A stretch of 64,000 nucleotides of DNA, taken from assembly GCF_028682395.1 (NCBI RefSeq), contig NZ_JANHLC010000004.1:518939-582938 (forward strand). The letters run 5' to 3'. Positions 1 through 8,951 of the stretch are shown in pieces. The notes below the pieces were generated by a model. The model saw only the letters and a list, made by a program, of their open reading frames with translations. It did no database searches and was not told the origin of the DNA. Both the position numbers and the translations under genes were made by a program. Source of the stretch: Pseudomonas putida. GTDB lineage: Bacteria; Pseudomonadota; Gammaproteobacteria; Pseudomonadales; Pseudomonadaceae. Each line of letters starts with the position of its first letter. Within the stretch, counting starts at the first letter, position 1.

Positions 1-806
1 CGCCACAAGCTTTCAGCGACCGTATTGTTGGCAACCTCGAGGCCCTGATCCTCAGCGAAGGCCCCGAAACCATCGCCGCCTTTATCGCCGAACCCGTGAT
101 CGGCTCCGGCGGGGTGATTCTGCCCCCACCGAACTACTTCCCGCGGGTCCAGGCGCTGCTGCGCAAGTACGACATTCTGTTTATCGCCGATGAAGTGATT
201 ACCGGCTTCGGCCGCACCGGACAGTTGTTCGGCAGCCAGACCTATGACCTGCAACCGGACCTGATGTCGGTCGCCAAGGGGCTGTCCTCGGCTTATCAAC
301 CCATCTCCGCACTATTGGTCAGCGACACCATCGATGACGTGTTACGCCAGGCCAGTCGCAAGCTGGGCGGTTTTGCCCACGGCACCACCTACGCCGCGCA
401 TCCGGTCTGCGCGGCCGTGGCCCTGGAAACCCTGCGCATCTACGAAGAGCGGCGCATCGTCGAGCACGTGCAGGATGTTTCACCGTACTTTCTGCAGCGC
501 CTGCAAGGCTTCGCCGACCACCCGCTGGTCAGCGACGTACGTGGCGTGGGTCTGCTCGGCGCATTGGAGATCGCCGCCGATAAAAACCAGCGCACACCCT
601 TCCCGGCGCAATGGCGCCTGGGCGAGTGGATCCAGCAGTCAGCGCAGGACCATGGCGTCATCGTGCGCGCCATCGGCAACGCTATCGCTCTGTGCCCGCC
701 GCTGATCATCGACACACCACTGATCGACGAACTCTTCGATGGCGTTGCGCGCAGCCTGGACGATGCGCTGCGTCACGTTCGTCAACTCGACGCGCAGCGA
801 GCCTGA
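1..806 (+). CDS. Class III (PLP-dependent) aminotransferase, 3' part
   Basis: The reading frame is open from the left edge of the window (frame beginning at base 3), so only about 267 C-terminal residues are present. The sequence contains the class III aminotransferase block [14 protein letters not shown] (the Asp contacts the PLP pyridine nitrogen), the PLP-lysine region [15 protein letters not shown], and the following [19 protein letters not shown] block. Members transfer an amino group from an omega-amine or amino acid to a keto acid in the cytoplasm. It ends seven bases before a dipeptide-type ABC permease gene and is probably the first visible gene of the same operon, so its substrate is likely related to what that importer brings in. 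The exact donor cannot be read from the sequence. Confidence 0.9.
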   Translation, partial: PQAFSDRIVGNLEALILSEGPETIAAFIAEPVIGSGGVILPPPNYFPRVQALLRKYDILFIADEVITGFGRTGQLFGSQTYDLQPDLMSVAKGLSSAYQPISALLVSDTIDDVLRQASRKLGGFAHGTTYAAHPVCAAVALETLRIYEERRIVEHVQDVSPYFLQRLQGFADHPLVSDVRGVGLLGALEIAADKNQRTPFPAQWRLGEWIQQSAQDHGVIVRAIGNAIALCPPLIIDTPLIDELFDGVARSLDDALRHVRQLDAQRA

Positions 807-813
807 GGTCGCC

Positions 814-1911
814 ATGCACCAGAATGCCAACGTGCTCGACGACGCCTTGCCCACGCCTGCGCGCCTTGCCCTGCCGAACTGGACCCGCAGCGCCGCACGT
901 GGCGCGTGGCGGCTGGCGGGGGCGCTGTTGAGTATTGCCGGCACGTTGCTCGGGCTGCTCTTCGTCACGTTCGCCATCGGCCGCCTGCTGCCCGCCGATC
1001 CCGTGCTCAGCGTGATCGGAGACCGCGCCTCGGCGGCGCTGTACGACAAGGTGTTTATTGAAATGCGCCTGGACCGGCCGCTGTACGAGCAATTTGCGCT
1101 CTATGTGCGCGACATGCTCAGCGGCGATTTCGGCACGTCGCTGGTGACCAGCAACCCGATTGCCAGCGACATCCTGCGCTTCTTTCCAGCCACCCTGGAA
1201 CTGGCCACCGTGGGCATGCTCTTCGGCACGCTGCTGGGCATCCCGCTCGGCGTCCTTTGCGCACGCCATGAGGGGCGCCTGGTCGATCACCTGGGCCGCG
1301 TGGTGTCGTTGCTTGGCCATTCGATCCCGGTGTTCTGGCTCGGGTTGGTCGCCTTGCTGCTGTTCTACGCCAAGCTCGAATGGGTCGGCGGCCCCGGTCG
1401 ACTGGATATCGCGTTTCAGTATTCGATCCCCGAAGTCAGCGGCCTGGTGCTGCTCGACTGCCTGCTGGCCGGCGACAGCGCGGCCTTCGCAAATGCGCTG
1501 TCGCACATTGTGCTGCCGGGCGCGCTGCTCGGTCTCGTTGCCCTGGGCTACATCGCCCGCATGACCCGTGGTTTCCTCCTCGCACAACTGCACCAGGACT
1601 ACATCCTGGTGCTGCGCCTGAAAGGCTTTTCGCAATCGCGCATTCTCTGGCGTTACGCGCTGCCCAACGCCGCCGGGCCGATCCTGGCGGTAACGGTCAT
1701 GGCCTACGCGTATTTGCTCGAAGGCGCGGTACTCACCGAAACCGTATTTGCCTGGCCCGGCCTGGGCATGTTCATCACCGAGTCGCTGTTTGCCGCCGAC
1801 ATTCCCGCCGTGCTTGCTGCCACCCTGGTGGTGGGCGTGGTCTATCTCAGCTTCAACATGTGCAGCGATGCCCTGTTGGTGCTGCTCGACCCACGAGCCC
1901 GCACGCAATGA
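814..1911 (+). CDS. Dipeptide/oligopeptide-type ABC transporter permease (DppB-like)
   Basis: This 365-residue inner-membrane protein has the usual DppB architecture: an N-terminal membrane segment (LLSIAGTLLGLLFVTFAIG), a periplasmic loop, then a block of hydrophobic helices and the permease EAA-type loop near LKGFSQSRILWRYALPNA. The ATG at 814 is chosen because it follows a GAGGT-like Shine-Dalgarno immediately after the aminotransferase stop; the frame opens at 739 but that start would overlap the upstream gene by more than 60 bases. The stop overlaps the start of the next permease in an ATGA, indicating translational coupling. The N-terminus is longer than in standard DppB (about 35 residues before the first helix). 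Specificity for peptides is not implied; this family also imports nickel, opines and other small molecules. Confidence 0.93.
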   Translation: MHQNANVLDDALPTPARLALPNWTRSAARGAWRLAGALLSIAGTLLGLLFVTFAIGRLLPADPVLSVIGDRASAALYDKVFIEMRLDRPLYEQFALYVRDMLSGDFGTSLVTSNPIASDILRFFPATLELATVGMLFGTLLGIPLGVLCARHEGRLVDHLGRVVSLLGHSIPVFWLGLVALLLFYAKLEWVGGPGRLDIAFQYSIPEVSGLVLLDCLLAGDSAAFANALSHIVLPGALLGLVALGYIARMTRGFLLAQLHQDYILVLRLKGFSQSRILWRYALPNAAGPILAVTVMAYAYLLEGAVLTETVFAWPGLGMFITESLFAADIPAVLAATLVVGVVYLSFNMCSDALLVLLDPRARTQ

Positions 1912-2813
1912 AAGCCCCAACCCTCACCCATGCCTGGCTCACCAGTGACGAGCCACGCCACCGCTTGCAGGCGCGCCTGGGCAACGCCTATCGCTTCGCC
2001 CGTCGTTACGGGGCCAGCCCGGTGGGCATGCTCGGCCTGCTGATCGTCGGCCTGCTAGCCGGCCTGGCACTCGTCGCGCCCTGGCTGCCTCTGCAAGATC
2101 CGCTGACACAGCAGCTCAGCGAGCGCCTGATGCCGCCCTCGTCCGTGCACTGGTTCGGCACCGACAGCCTTGGCCGGGACATTTTTGCACGTGCGCTCTG
2201 GGGCGCCCGCCCGACCTTGCTGGTGGTGCTCGCCGCACTGGCATTGAGCGCGCCCCTGGGCACCCTGATCGGCGCCGCTGCCGGGTTGTTCGGCGGCGTG
2301 ATCGACCGCGTGTTGATGCGCCTCACCGATATCTTCATGGCCTTCCCCCGGCTGATCCTCGCCCTCGCCGTGGCCGCCGCCCTGGGCGCGGGCTTGTGGA
2401 CCGCCGTACTGGCAATCACCCTCACCGGCTGGACGCCCTATGCACGCATCGCCCGCAGCGAAGCGGCATCACTGCGCCGCGCCGAGTTCATGCAGGCGGC
2501 CCGTACACTCGGAGCTTCCCCCTGGCGCCTGCTCTGGCGCCACGCCTTGCCGCTGTGCCTGCCCTCGATGATCGTGCGGGCGGCGCTGGATGCTCCGGGA
2601 ATCATTCTGATCGTTGCCGGCCTCGGCTTCCTCGGTCTCGGCCTGCCGCCGCCCCAGGCGGAATGGGGGGCGATGGTCGCTGACGGACGCTCCCTGGTCT
2701 TCGAAGCCTGGTGGGTCGCAACCTGCCCGGGCCTGCTGATTCTGCTCGCCGGCCTGGGTTTCAACCTGTGCGGTGACGCCCTGCGCGACCTGATCGGCCC
2801 TGCCGCCCGCTAG
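1908..2813 (+). CDS. Dipeptide/oligopeptide-type ABC transporter permease (DppC-like)
   Basis: A 301-residue inner-membrane permease that would pair with the preceding DppB-like protein. Hallmarks are the N-terminal helix MLGLLIVGLLAGLALVAPWL, the DppC signature HWFGTDSLGRDIFARALWGAR, and the cytoplasmic EAA loop around AEFMQAARTLGASPWRLLWR. The start at 1908 overlaps the preceding stop by four bases (ATGA). The open frame continues upstream to 1380 inside the preceding gene, but that extension is not protein-like. The stop is followed after eight bases by the first ATPase gene, so the transporter genes form one operon. Confidence 0.94.
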   Translation: MKAPTLTHAWLTSDEPRHRLQARLGNAYRFARRYGASPVGMLGLLIVGLLAGLALVAPWLPLQDPLTQQLSERLMPPSSVHWFGTDSLGRDIFARALWGARPTLLVVLAALALSAPLGTLIGAAAGLFGGVIDRVLMRLTDIFMAFPRLILALAVAAALGAGLWTAVLAITLTGWTPYARIARSEAASLRRAEFMQAARTLGASPWRLLWRHALPLCLPSMIVRAALDAPGIILIVAGLGFLGLGLPPPQAEWGAMVADGRSLVFEAWWVATCPGLLILLAGLGFNLCGDALRDLIGPAAR

Positions 2814-2821
2814 GAGAACAC

Positions 2822-3667
2822 ATGGACATCCCCCTCACCCAACCGCTACTTGAAGTCGACAACCTGTGCGTGGCGTTTAACGGCCCGGCCGGCCCTGTGC
2901 AAGCGGTACGCGGCGTGAGCCTGAGCCTGGGTCGCGAGCGCCTGGCCGTGGTCGGCGAGTCCGGCTCAGGAAAGTCCGTCAGCTTTCGCGCCCTGCTCGG
3001 CCTGCTGCCATCGAGCAGCGCGGTCAGCGGCCAGGCCCGCTTCGCCGGCGCCCCACTACTGGGCCTGGAAGAAAAGCAGTTGGTGGCCCTGCGCGGGCGC
3101 CGTATCGGCATGATTGTCCAGGACCCGCGCCAAGGCCTGAACCCGCAGCGCGACGTCGGCGTACAATTGCAGGAGATGCTGCGCTGGCACTGGCCACTGT
3201 CGCGCGCGCAGGCCCGCAACCGGGCACTGGAACTACTGGCGGACGTGGATATCCGCGAGCCGCAACGGGTCATGACGCTCTATCCGCACCAGTTGTCCGG
3301 CGGCATGGGCCAACGGGTGATGATCGCCATGGTGCTGGCCGGCGAGCCGGACCTGCTGATCGCCGACGAAGCCACCTCCGCCCTGGACAGTGTGATGCGC
3401 GGCACCATTCTCGACCTGATCGACCGCCAGGTACGCCAGCGCAACATGGGCCTGGTGCTGATCAGCCATGACCTGGACCTGGTTGCCGGGTTCGCCGATC
3501 GGATCCTGGTGATGTACGCCGGCAAAGTGGTCGAGGAACTGGCCGGCGGCGCCATACACACCGCAAGCCACCCCTACAGCCGCGGCCTGCTGGCCTGCCG
3601 CCCGAGCCTGGACAGCATTGGCCAGGACCTACCCACCTTGCAGAGGGATCCCGCATGGGCAGTGTGA
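2822..3667 (+). CDS. Peptide-type ABC transporter ATP-binding protein (DppD-like)
   Basis: A 281-residue cytoplasmic ATPase. Walker A (GESGSGKS), Q-loop (MIVQDPRQGLNP), ABC signature (LSGGMGQRV), Walker B (LLIADEATSALD) and H-loop (LISHDL) are all present, so it should be active. The Walker B glutamate is followed by Ala instead of the usual Pro, and the signature has GMGQRV in place of GQRQRV, which is common in DppD-type subunits. An AGGAGA ribosome-binding site precedes the ATG. The 3' end overlaps the second ATPase gene by 13 bases. Two different ATPases per importer is normal for Dpp/Opp systems. Confidence 0.94.
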   Translation: MDIPLTQPLLEVDNLCVAFNGPAGPVQAVRGVSLSLGRERLAVVGESGSGKSVSFRALLGLLPSSSAVSGQARFAGAPLLGLEEKQLVALRGRRIGMIVQDPRQGLNPQRDVGVQLQEMLRWHWPLSRAQARNRALELLADVDIREPQRVMTLYPHQLSGGMGQRVMIAMVLAGEPDLLIADEATSALDSVMRGTILDLIDRQVRQRNMGLVLISHDLDLVAGFADRILVMYAGKVVEELAGGAIHTASHPYSRGLLACRPSLDSIGQDLPTLQRDPAWAV

Positions 3668-4398
3668 ACGCGGCATTGACGATCACCGACCTGGATATCC
3701 GCCATGGCGCACACAGCGTGGTCAAGGGTGTCTCCCTGCGCCTGGGCGAAGGCCATTGCCTGGGCATCGTCGGCGAATCCGGTTGCGGCAAGAGCAGTAT
3801 TCTCAAAGCCGTCGCCGGTGTTGACGAGCACTGGAGCGGGCAAATCGACGTGTTCGGCGAGCCACTCGCCAGGCGCCGCAGCCAGCCTCAGCGACGCGCC
3901 CTGCAAATCGTCTTCCAGGACCCGCTGGCTTCGCTGAACCCGGCGCACACCGTGGACGAAATCCTCCGCGAGCCCTTGCAGATTCATGGCTTCGACCGCC
4001 ACGAAGCACGCATTCTCGAAGCCCTGGACAGCGTGGCGCTACCCCGCGCCATTCGCTTCCGTTTCCCGGCCCAGCTCTCGGGCGGCCAGCGCCAGCGCAT
4101 CAGCATTGCCCGCGCCCTGCTGGTCGAGCCCCGGGTCCTGCTGCTGGACGAACCCACCTCGGCGCTGGACGTTTCGGTGCAGGCCGAAGTGCTCAATCTG
4201 CTGTCGCGCCTGCGCCGCGAGCGGGGCCTGAGCTACCTGCTGGTCAGCCACGACCTGGCGGTGGTCGCGCACCTGTGCGAGGAGGTCGCCATCATGCATC
4301 GCGGCGCCTTCGTCGAGGTGCTGCAGCGCGAGCAACTGGCCGCAGGTCATGTCAGCCACCCCTATACGCAATCACTATTGAGCGCTGCAGCGTTCTGA
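3655..4398 (+). CDS. Peptide-type ABC transporter ATP-binding protein (DppF-like)
   Basis: A 247-residue ATPase, shorter than typical DppF (about 320-330) because it lacks the extended C-terminal oligopeptide domain. Walker A (GESGCGKSS), Q-loop (IVFQDPLASLNP), signature (LSGGQRQRI), Walker B (VLLLDEPTSALD) and H-loop (LVSHDLAVV) are intact. It starts inside the last codons of the preceding ATPase gene. It ends with SHPYTQSLLSAA, the usual end of the nucleotide-binding portion in this subfamily, so it reads as a complete short form and not a broken gene. Confidence 0.93.
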   Translation: MGSVNAALTITDLDIRHGAHSVVKGVSLRLGEGHCLGIVGESGCGKSSILKAVAGVDEHWSGQIDVFGEPLARRRSQPQRRALQIVFQDPLASLNPAHTVDEILREPLQIHGFDRHEARILEALDSVALPRAIRFRFPAQLSGGQRQRISIARALLVEPRVLLLDEPTSALDVSVQAEVLNLLSRLRRERGLSYLLVSHDLAVVAHLCEEVAIMHRGAFVEVLQREQLAAGHVSHPYTQSLLSAAAF

Positions 4399-4481
4399 CC
4401 CTTATCCCCCTACGAAGAACTCGCTACAGGATAAAAGCTGCGCGGGATTGACCAAGGCCCCTGTTCCATCAAGGAGTTCCC

Positions 4482-6071
4482 ATGAAACAACGACCCGCAA
4501 AGTTGCTCGTCACCCTCACCCTGCTGGCCGCCGCGCTGGCCGGCCAGACGCAGGCGGCCACACCCAAGGACACCGTGGTGATGGGCAAGGACATCACCAA
4601 TATCCTGACCCTCGATCCTGCGGAAACCTTCGAGGTCACCGGCGGCGAGGTCATCAACAACCTCTACACCCGCCTGTTCACTTATGACCCGCAGGACTTC
4701 TCCAAGCTTGAAGGCGGCGTGGCCAAGGACTGGAGCGTTTCTGAGGACGGCAAGGTCTTTACCATCGCCATTCGCGAGAACCTGCGCTTTCAGTCCGGCA
4801 ACCCGGTCCGGGCCGAAGACGCCGCCTTCTCGCTGCGCCGTGTCATCCAACTGGGCCTGACACCTTCGTTCATCCTCGAACAATACGGCTGGACCGCGCA
4901 GAACGTGGAGCAGAAAGTCCGCGTGGAAAACGGCCGCCTGGTGCTGGAACTGAACAAGCGTTGGGCGCCGACATTGGTCCTCAACACCCTGACGTCCGGC
5001 GTCGCGTCCATCGTCGACGAGCAGTTGGCACGCACCCATGAGAAAGCCGGCGACCTCGGCCATGCCTGGCTCAAAACCAATGCCGCAGGCTCCGGGGCGT
5101 TCAGCCTGAAACAGTGGAAAGCGGGTGACGTGGTGGCCCTGGATGCCTTCGACGGTTACTACCGCGGCCAGCCCGCGGTCAAGCGAGTGATCCTGCGGCA
5201 CATCCCCGAGCCATCGGCACAGCGACTGCTGCTGGAAAAAGGTGATATCGACATCGCCCGCGACCTGCGCCCGGAACAGGTCAAGGCCCTGGCCGGCAAT
5301 CCCGAGGTCACTCTGCACCAGGAGCACAAGGTTTCCGAGTTGTACCTGGCGCTCAACCTGAGCAACCCGGCACTGGCCAAGCCCAAGGTGCGCGAAGCGC
5401 TGCGTTGGTTGATCGACTACGACAACATCAGCGAACACCTGCTTGCCGGCCAGTGGTTCAACCACCAGACCTTCGTCCCCAAAGGCGTGCTCGGCGCACT
5501 GGATGAGACGCCGTACAAACTGAACGTGCAGAAGGCCCGCGAACTGTTGCGCGAAGCCGGGTATGCGGACGGTTTGAGCATCACCCTGGATGCCGCCAAT
5601 CTGTTTCCCTGGTTACAAGTGTCCCAGGCGATCCAGCAGAGCTTCGCCAGTGCCGGCGTCAAGGTCGACCTGCGCGTAGTCGATATCAACCAGGCGATGA
5701 GCCGCTATCGCAGCCGCCAGTACGATGCGATGTTCTTTTACTGGTCCCACGACTACAACGATCCGCACTCCTCCGCCGGCTTTCTCATCCCCAACCCGGA
5801 CGACAGCGACACCTCCACCCTCAAGGCAGCTGCCTGGCGGACCCACTGGAAGTTTCCCCACCCCGAGTTGATCGAGCAGGCCGCCGAAGAAACCGATACC
5901 CAGCGACGCGTCGCGCTCTACCAAGATCTGCAACGCCAGGTGCTGGCCGACTCGCCCTATATCTTCCTGTTGCAACAGAACGAGCAAACCGCCCTACGCA
6001 AGAACCTGAGCGGATTTGTCTCCGGTCCCGCCTTCGACACCCCCGTCTACGCAGGCCTGAAAAAAGACTAG
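4482..6071 (+). CDS. ABC transporter periplasmic binding protein, family 5 (peptide/opine type)
   Basis: A 529-residue secreted solute receptor. Residues 1-25 form a classical signal peptide ending near GQTQA. The mature N-terminus (VVMGKDITNILTLDPAETFEVTGG) and the blocks around LRFQSGNPVRAEDAAFSLRR and LAKPKVREALRWLIDYDNI are characteristic of the SBP_bac_5 family. It lies 83 bases after the last ATPase gene with a good AAGGAG ribosome-binding site and completes the importer encoded from 814 to 4398. The gene is followed by a strong hairpin, so this is probably the end of the transporter operon. The ligand cannot be deduced from the sequence. Confidence 0.93.
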   Translation: MKQRPAKLLVTLTLLAAALAGQTQAATPKDTVVMGKDITNILTLDPAETFEVTGGEVINNLYTRLFTYDPQDFSKLEGGVAKDWSVSEDGKVFTIAIRENLRFQSGNPVRAEDAAFSLRRVIQLGLTPSFILEQYGWTAQNVEQKVRVENGRLVLELNKRWAPTLVLNTLTSGVASIVDEQLARTHEKAGDLGHAWLKTNAAGSGAFSLKQWKAGDVVALDAFDGYYRGQPAVKRVILRHIPEPSAQRLLLEKGDIDIARDLRPEQVKALAGNPEVTLHQEHKVSELYLALNLSNPALAKPKVREALRWLIDYDNISEHLLAGQWFNHQTFVPKGVLGALDETPYKLNVQKARELLREAGYADGLSITLDAANLFPWLQVSQAIQQSFASAGVKVDLRVVDINQAMSRYRSRQYDAMFFYWSHDYNDPHSSAGFLIPNPDDSDTSTLKAAAWRTHWKFPHPELIEQAAEETDTQRRVALYQDLQRQVLADSPYIFLLQQNEQTALRKNLSGFVSGPAFDTPVYAGLKKD

Positions 6072-6095
6072 AGCCCGCCTTTTCAGCCCTCCATC

Positions 6096-6128
6096 AATAG
6101 CCTGTCCGAGCCTCTCGGACGGGCTATT
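6096..6128 (+). terminator. Strong hairpin after the ABC importer operon
   Basis: A 15-base-pair stem (one G-T pair) with a three-base CCT loop begins 24 bases after the binding-protein stop codon. No clear T-run follows, so this is either a terminator that relies on stem strength or an mRNA-stabilising end structure. Confidence 0.55.
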
Positions 6129-6149
6129 GGCGCTTCTTGAGAAAGCCTC

Positions 6150-6187
6150 GCATAAGAATATTTATGCATATTAGGTTATGCATATTA
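6150..6187 (+). promoter_or_regulatory. Inverted/direct repeat array upstream of TonB receptor gene
   Basis: GCATAA (6150-6155) pairs with TTATGC (6162-6167) as an inverted repeat with a six-base spacer. The block TTATGCATATTA then occurs twice exactly, at 6162-6173 and 6176-6187, with a 14-base period. The region is strikingly AT-rich compared with its surroundings and sits about 225 bases before the receptor start. It looks like a multi-site operator or activator platform. The protein that binds it is unknown. Confidence 0.45.
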
Positions 6188-6412
6188 TGTATTTCACGCA
6201 TTAAAACCCCTCTCATAGAATTCCCCTCGAACTTCGCGGTTGCGTACGGCTTCACCTGGAACCAGGCCCCCTACGAGTCACCGCGTAACTCCCGACCGCT
6301 TTGGCCGGAGCAGCGCTTCTCCCCAGCGAGTCAGCCACGCCGCACACGGAACGCTCGCCCGCATAACTTAAAAAAAAGCCAGCACACACTTAGATCTCTG
6401 GAGTTAAACAAC
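6188..6412 (+). other. Long leader of the TonB receptor gene
   Basis: About 225 bases separate the repeat array from the receptor start. The frame of the receptor stays open through this stretch, but its translation (many Arg, Pro and Ser, no signal peptide) does not look like protein. No known riboswitch fold was recognised. An A-run at 6370-6377 and the GGAG ribosome-binding site at 6400-6403 lie at its end. Confidence 0.4.
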
Positions 6413-8902
6413 GTGGACAACCGCTTCCGCCGTGCGATCCTGCCCGACCTCGTCAGGCTCACTCTCTCCCTTGGCCTGCTCACCGGCAGCACCGCCGCCA
6501 TCGCCGAAACGAATGACCGTCCCGGCTACGATGACAAACGCCTGGACACCGTGGTCGTCACCGGCAACCGCGCCCGCGGCAACCAGCGCACCATCACCGA
6601 CAGCCCCGCACCGATTGACGTTATCAAGGGCGAAGACCTGCAACGCCAGAGCAGTGCCGGCCTGACCGCGGCCCTGAACAGCCTGCTGCCCTCGTTCAAC
6701 CTGCCGGCCATCCCCGGTGGCGGTTCTTCATCGCTGGTGCGCCCGGCCGGCCTGCGCGGGCTGAATGCCGACCAGACACTCGTGCTGGTGAATGGCAAGC
6801 GACGCCACACCACGGCACTGGTGAATATATCCTCTTACATGAACAACGGCTCGCAACCGGCCGACATCGACCTGATCCCCGTCAGTGCGGTGGATCACAT
6901 CGAGGTGCTGCGCGACGGCGCGGCGGCGCAGTACGGCTCCGATGCCATTGCCGGGGTGATCAACATCATCCTCAAAAACAATGACCACGGCGGCAACTCG
7001 ACCACGACCGCAGGTCACAATTACGGCAGCGGTGGCGGCGTGGTGACCCAGGCCCTGAACCTGGGCACGCTGCTGCCCAACGATGGCTTCTTCAACTTCG
7101 CCCTCGACGTGCGGACCCAGAACCAGGCCGACCGCGCCGAGGCGGCCAAGGGTGACTTCTACAACCCACTGCCCGGCGGCGGCGCAGATCCGCGTGAATC
7201 GCAGGTCAACCGGCATATTTCCTCAAGCTACGGCCAGCCGCGCTACAAGCTGCTGAACGCGTCCTACAACGCAGAGCTGCCACTCTCGGACACCACGGCG
7301 CTGTATTCCTTTTCCACGGTCAGCGTACGCAAGTCCGAAGGGGGGGCGTCGTTCATCCGCCCCAACAGCCTGAGCGCCAATGCGAACCTGTACCCAGACG
7401 GCACCCTGCCGGTCCGCGAGATCGAGGAGCATGACTTCCAGAGCGCCTTCGGCGCCCGTGGCGAACTGGCCGCCTGGGCCTGGGACCTGAGCACCACCCT
7501 GGGCCGCAACAAGGCCTGGCTGTCGAGCCGCAACGATCTCAACCCCTCTTTCGGCGACAACAGTGGCACCCGCTTCGACCAAGGCAGCCAGACCGCCGAC
7601 CAGTGGACCACCAACCTCGATTTCACTCGCCTCTTCGAAATCGGCCTGGCCAAGCCGGTGGATGTGTCTTTCGGCTTCGAGCACCGCTTTGAGCGGTTCA
7701 GCATCGGCGCCGGCGACTACGACTCCCACGCAGATGGCGGCTACGTGATCCCCAGCGGCCCCTACGCGGGAATCAAGCCTGCGGCCGGCTCCACCGCCAC
7801 CAGCGGCTTTCGGCCAGACGAAGCCGGCAGCGGCAGCCGCAACAACTACGCCAGCTACCTGGACCTGGGTTTCTATCCGACCGAAAAGTGGTACGTGGGC
7901 GTCGCTGGACGTTATGAGCACTACACCGATGACGCCGGCGACTCGACCAGCGGCAAGCTGTCTACGCGCTATGAGCTGACCCCGGAGTTCTCCCTACGAG
8001 CCACGGTCAGCAACGGGTTTCGCGCACCGTCCATTGCCCAGTCGATCTATGCCTCTTCCTGGACCCGGACCCTGGTCACCGGCCCAGGCACCAGCACGTC
8101 CTACGACGTGAAGGTGCTGCCGGTCGATTCGGCCGCCGCCAAAGCCCTGGGCGCCCAAGCCCTGAAGCCGGAAAAATCGCTGAACTACAGCGTCGGCTTC
8201 ACTTACGAACCCGTGCACAACCTGCGCCTGACCACCGACGCCTACCTGATCAAGATCAAGGACCGCATTGTCGAGGCCAGCGTACTGGCCGGGCCGCAGG
8301 TCAGTGCGATTCTGGCCGCCAACGGCTTGCCATCGGACATCGCGGCGCAGTACTACACCAATGCCATCGACACCCGCACCCACGGCGTCGACGTGGTGCT
8401 CGACTATCTGCAGGACTACGCCGCCTTCGGCTCGGTGAAGTGGAGCGCGGGGCTGAACTGGAACAAGACCAAGGTTTCCGACATCAAGGACACCCCGGCA
8501 GCACTCGCCGCCCTGGGCTCGAACTACACCCTGTTCGACTACGAGGCCCAGAGCGACCTGACCAAAGGCTCGCCGACCAACAAGTTCATCCTCAGTGCCA
8601 ACTGGCTGATCGGTGACTTCAACGTCAACCTGCGCGGCACCCGCTACGGCGAGTACTTCCAGGCCAGTGCCGGCGGCCGTGCCTACGACCGCACCTGGAG
8701 CCCGACCTGGATCACCGACCTGGACGTCGCCTACTCGATCACCAAGCAACTCAAGGTCGCCGTGGGCGCCAACAACCTGTTCGACAAATACCCCGACAAG
8801 ATCGGCCCGGTGACCGGCCAGGGGCTCAACGCCTACGGCCTGTATTCGCCCTACGGGCTGACCGGTGGCTACTACTACAGCCGCCTGTCGTTCGACTTCT
8901 GA
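6413..8902 (+). CDS. TonB-dependent outer-membrane receptor
   Basis: Taking the GTG at 6413 gives an 829-residue protein. The start is supported by a GGAG ribosome-binding site nine bases upstream and by an immediately following signal peptide (basic MDNRFRR, hydrophobic core LVRLTLSLGLLTGSTAAIA). The TonB-box-like TVVVTGN, a plug domain (IDVIKGEDLQR, LVNGKRRHTTAL, IEVLRDGAAAQYGSDAIAGVINI) and a C-terminal beta-barrel ending in aromatic residues (YYYSRLSFDF) are visible. There is no N-terminal STN signalling domain. It lies between an ABC importer and two oxidative enzymes, so it probably carries the same substrate across the outer membrane, not iron. A sulfur- or nitrogen-scavenging role is possible by analogy with other monooxygenase-linked receptors, but is inference. 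Confidence 0.9.
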   Translation: MDNRFRRAILPDLVRLTLSLGLLTGSTAAIAETNDRPGYDDKRLDTVVVTGNRARGNQRTITDSPAPIDVIKGEDLQRQSSAGLTAALNSLLPSFNLPAIPGGGSSSLVRPAGLRGLNADQTLVLVNGKRRHTTALVNISSYMNNGSQPADIDLIPVSAVDHIEVLRDGAAAQYGSDAIAGVINIILKNNDHGGNSTTTAGHNYGSGGGVVTQALNLGTLLPNDGFFNFALDVRTQNQADRAEAAKGDFYNPLPGGGADPRESQVNRHISSSYGQPRYKLLNASYNAELPLSDTTALYSFSTVSVRKSEGGASFIRPNSLSANANLYPDGTLPVREIEEHDFQSAFGARGELAAWAWDLSTTLGRNKAWLSSRNDLNPSFGDNSGTRFDQGSQTADQWTTNLDFTRLFEIGLAKPVDVSFGFEHRFERFSIGAGDYDSHADGGYVIPSGPYAGIKPAAGSTATSGFRPDEAGSGSRNNYASYLDLGFYPTEKWYVGVAGRYEHYTDDAGDSTSGKLSTRYELTPEFSLRATVSNGFRAPSIAQSIYASSWTRTLVTGPGTSTSYDVKVLPVDSAAAKALGAQALKPEKSLNYSVGFTYEPVHNLRLTTDAYLIKIKDRIVEASVLAGPQVSAILAANGLPSDIAAQYYTNAIDTRTHGVDVVLDYLQDYAAFGSVKWSAGLNWNKTKVSDIKDTPAALAALGSNYTLFDYEAQSDLTKGSPTNKFILSANWLIGDFNVNLRGTRYGEYFQASAGGRAYDRTWSPTWITDLDVAYSITKQLKVAVGANNLFDKYPDKIGPVTGQGLNAYGLYSPYGLTGGYYYSRLSFDF

Positions 8903-8917
8903 TTCCTTCCCAACCCA

Positions 8918-8936
8918 CCCCGCGCCAGCCGCGGGG
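8918..8936 (+). terminator. Intercistronic GC-rich hairpin
   Basis: A seven-pair stem (CCCCGCG / CGCGGGG, five-base loop) sits between the receptor stop and the ribosome-binding site of the aldehyde dehydrogenase gene. There is no T-run, so it more likely adjusts mRNA decay or partial termination within the operon than fully ends transcription. Confidence 0.35.
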
Positions 8937-8951
8937 TCCGAGGACTGCCCA

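Noticed and set aside
706..1920. Long minus-strand open frame opposite the DppB-like permease
   Set aside because: The translation is very rich in Gln, His, Arg and Glu, typical of antisense of a hydrophobic GC-rich gene, and the plus-strand gene is clearly a permease.
6137..6412. 92-codon N-terminal extension of the TonB receptor
   Set aside because: No signal peptide or ribosome-binding site at 6137; it passes through the AT-rich repeat array, and the GTG at 6413 has both a GGAG site and a proper signal peptide.
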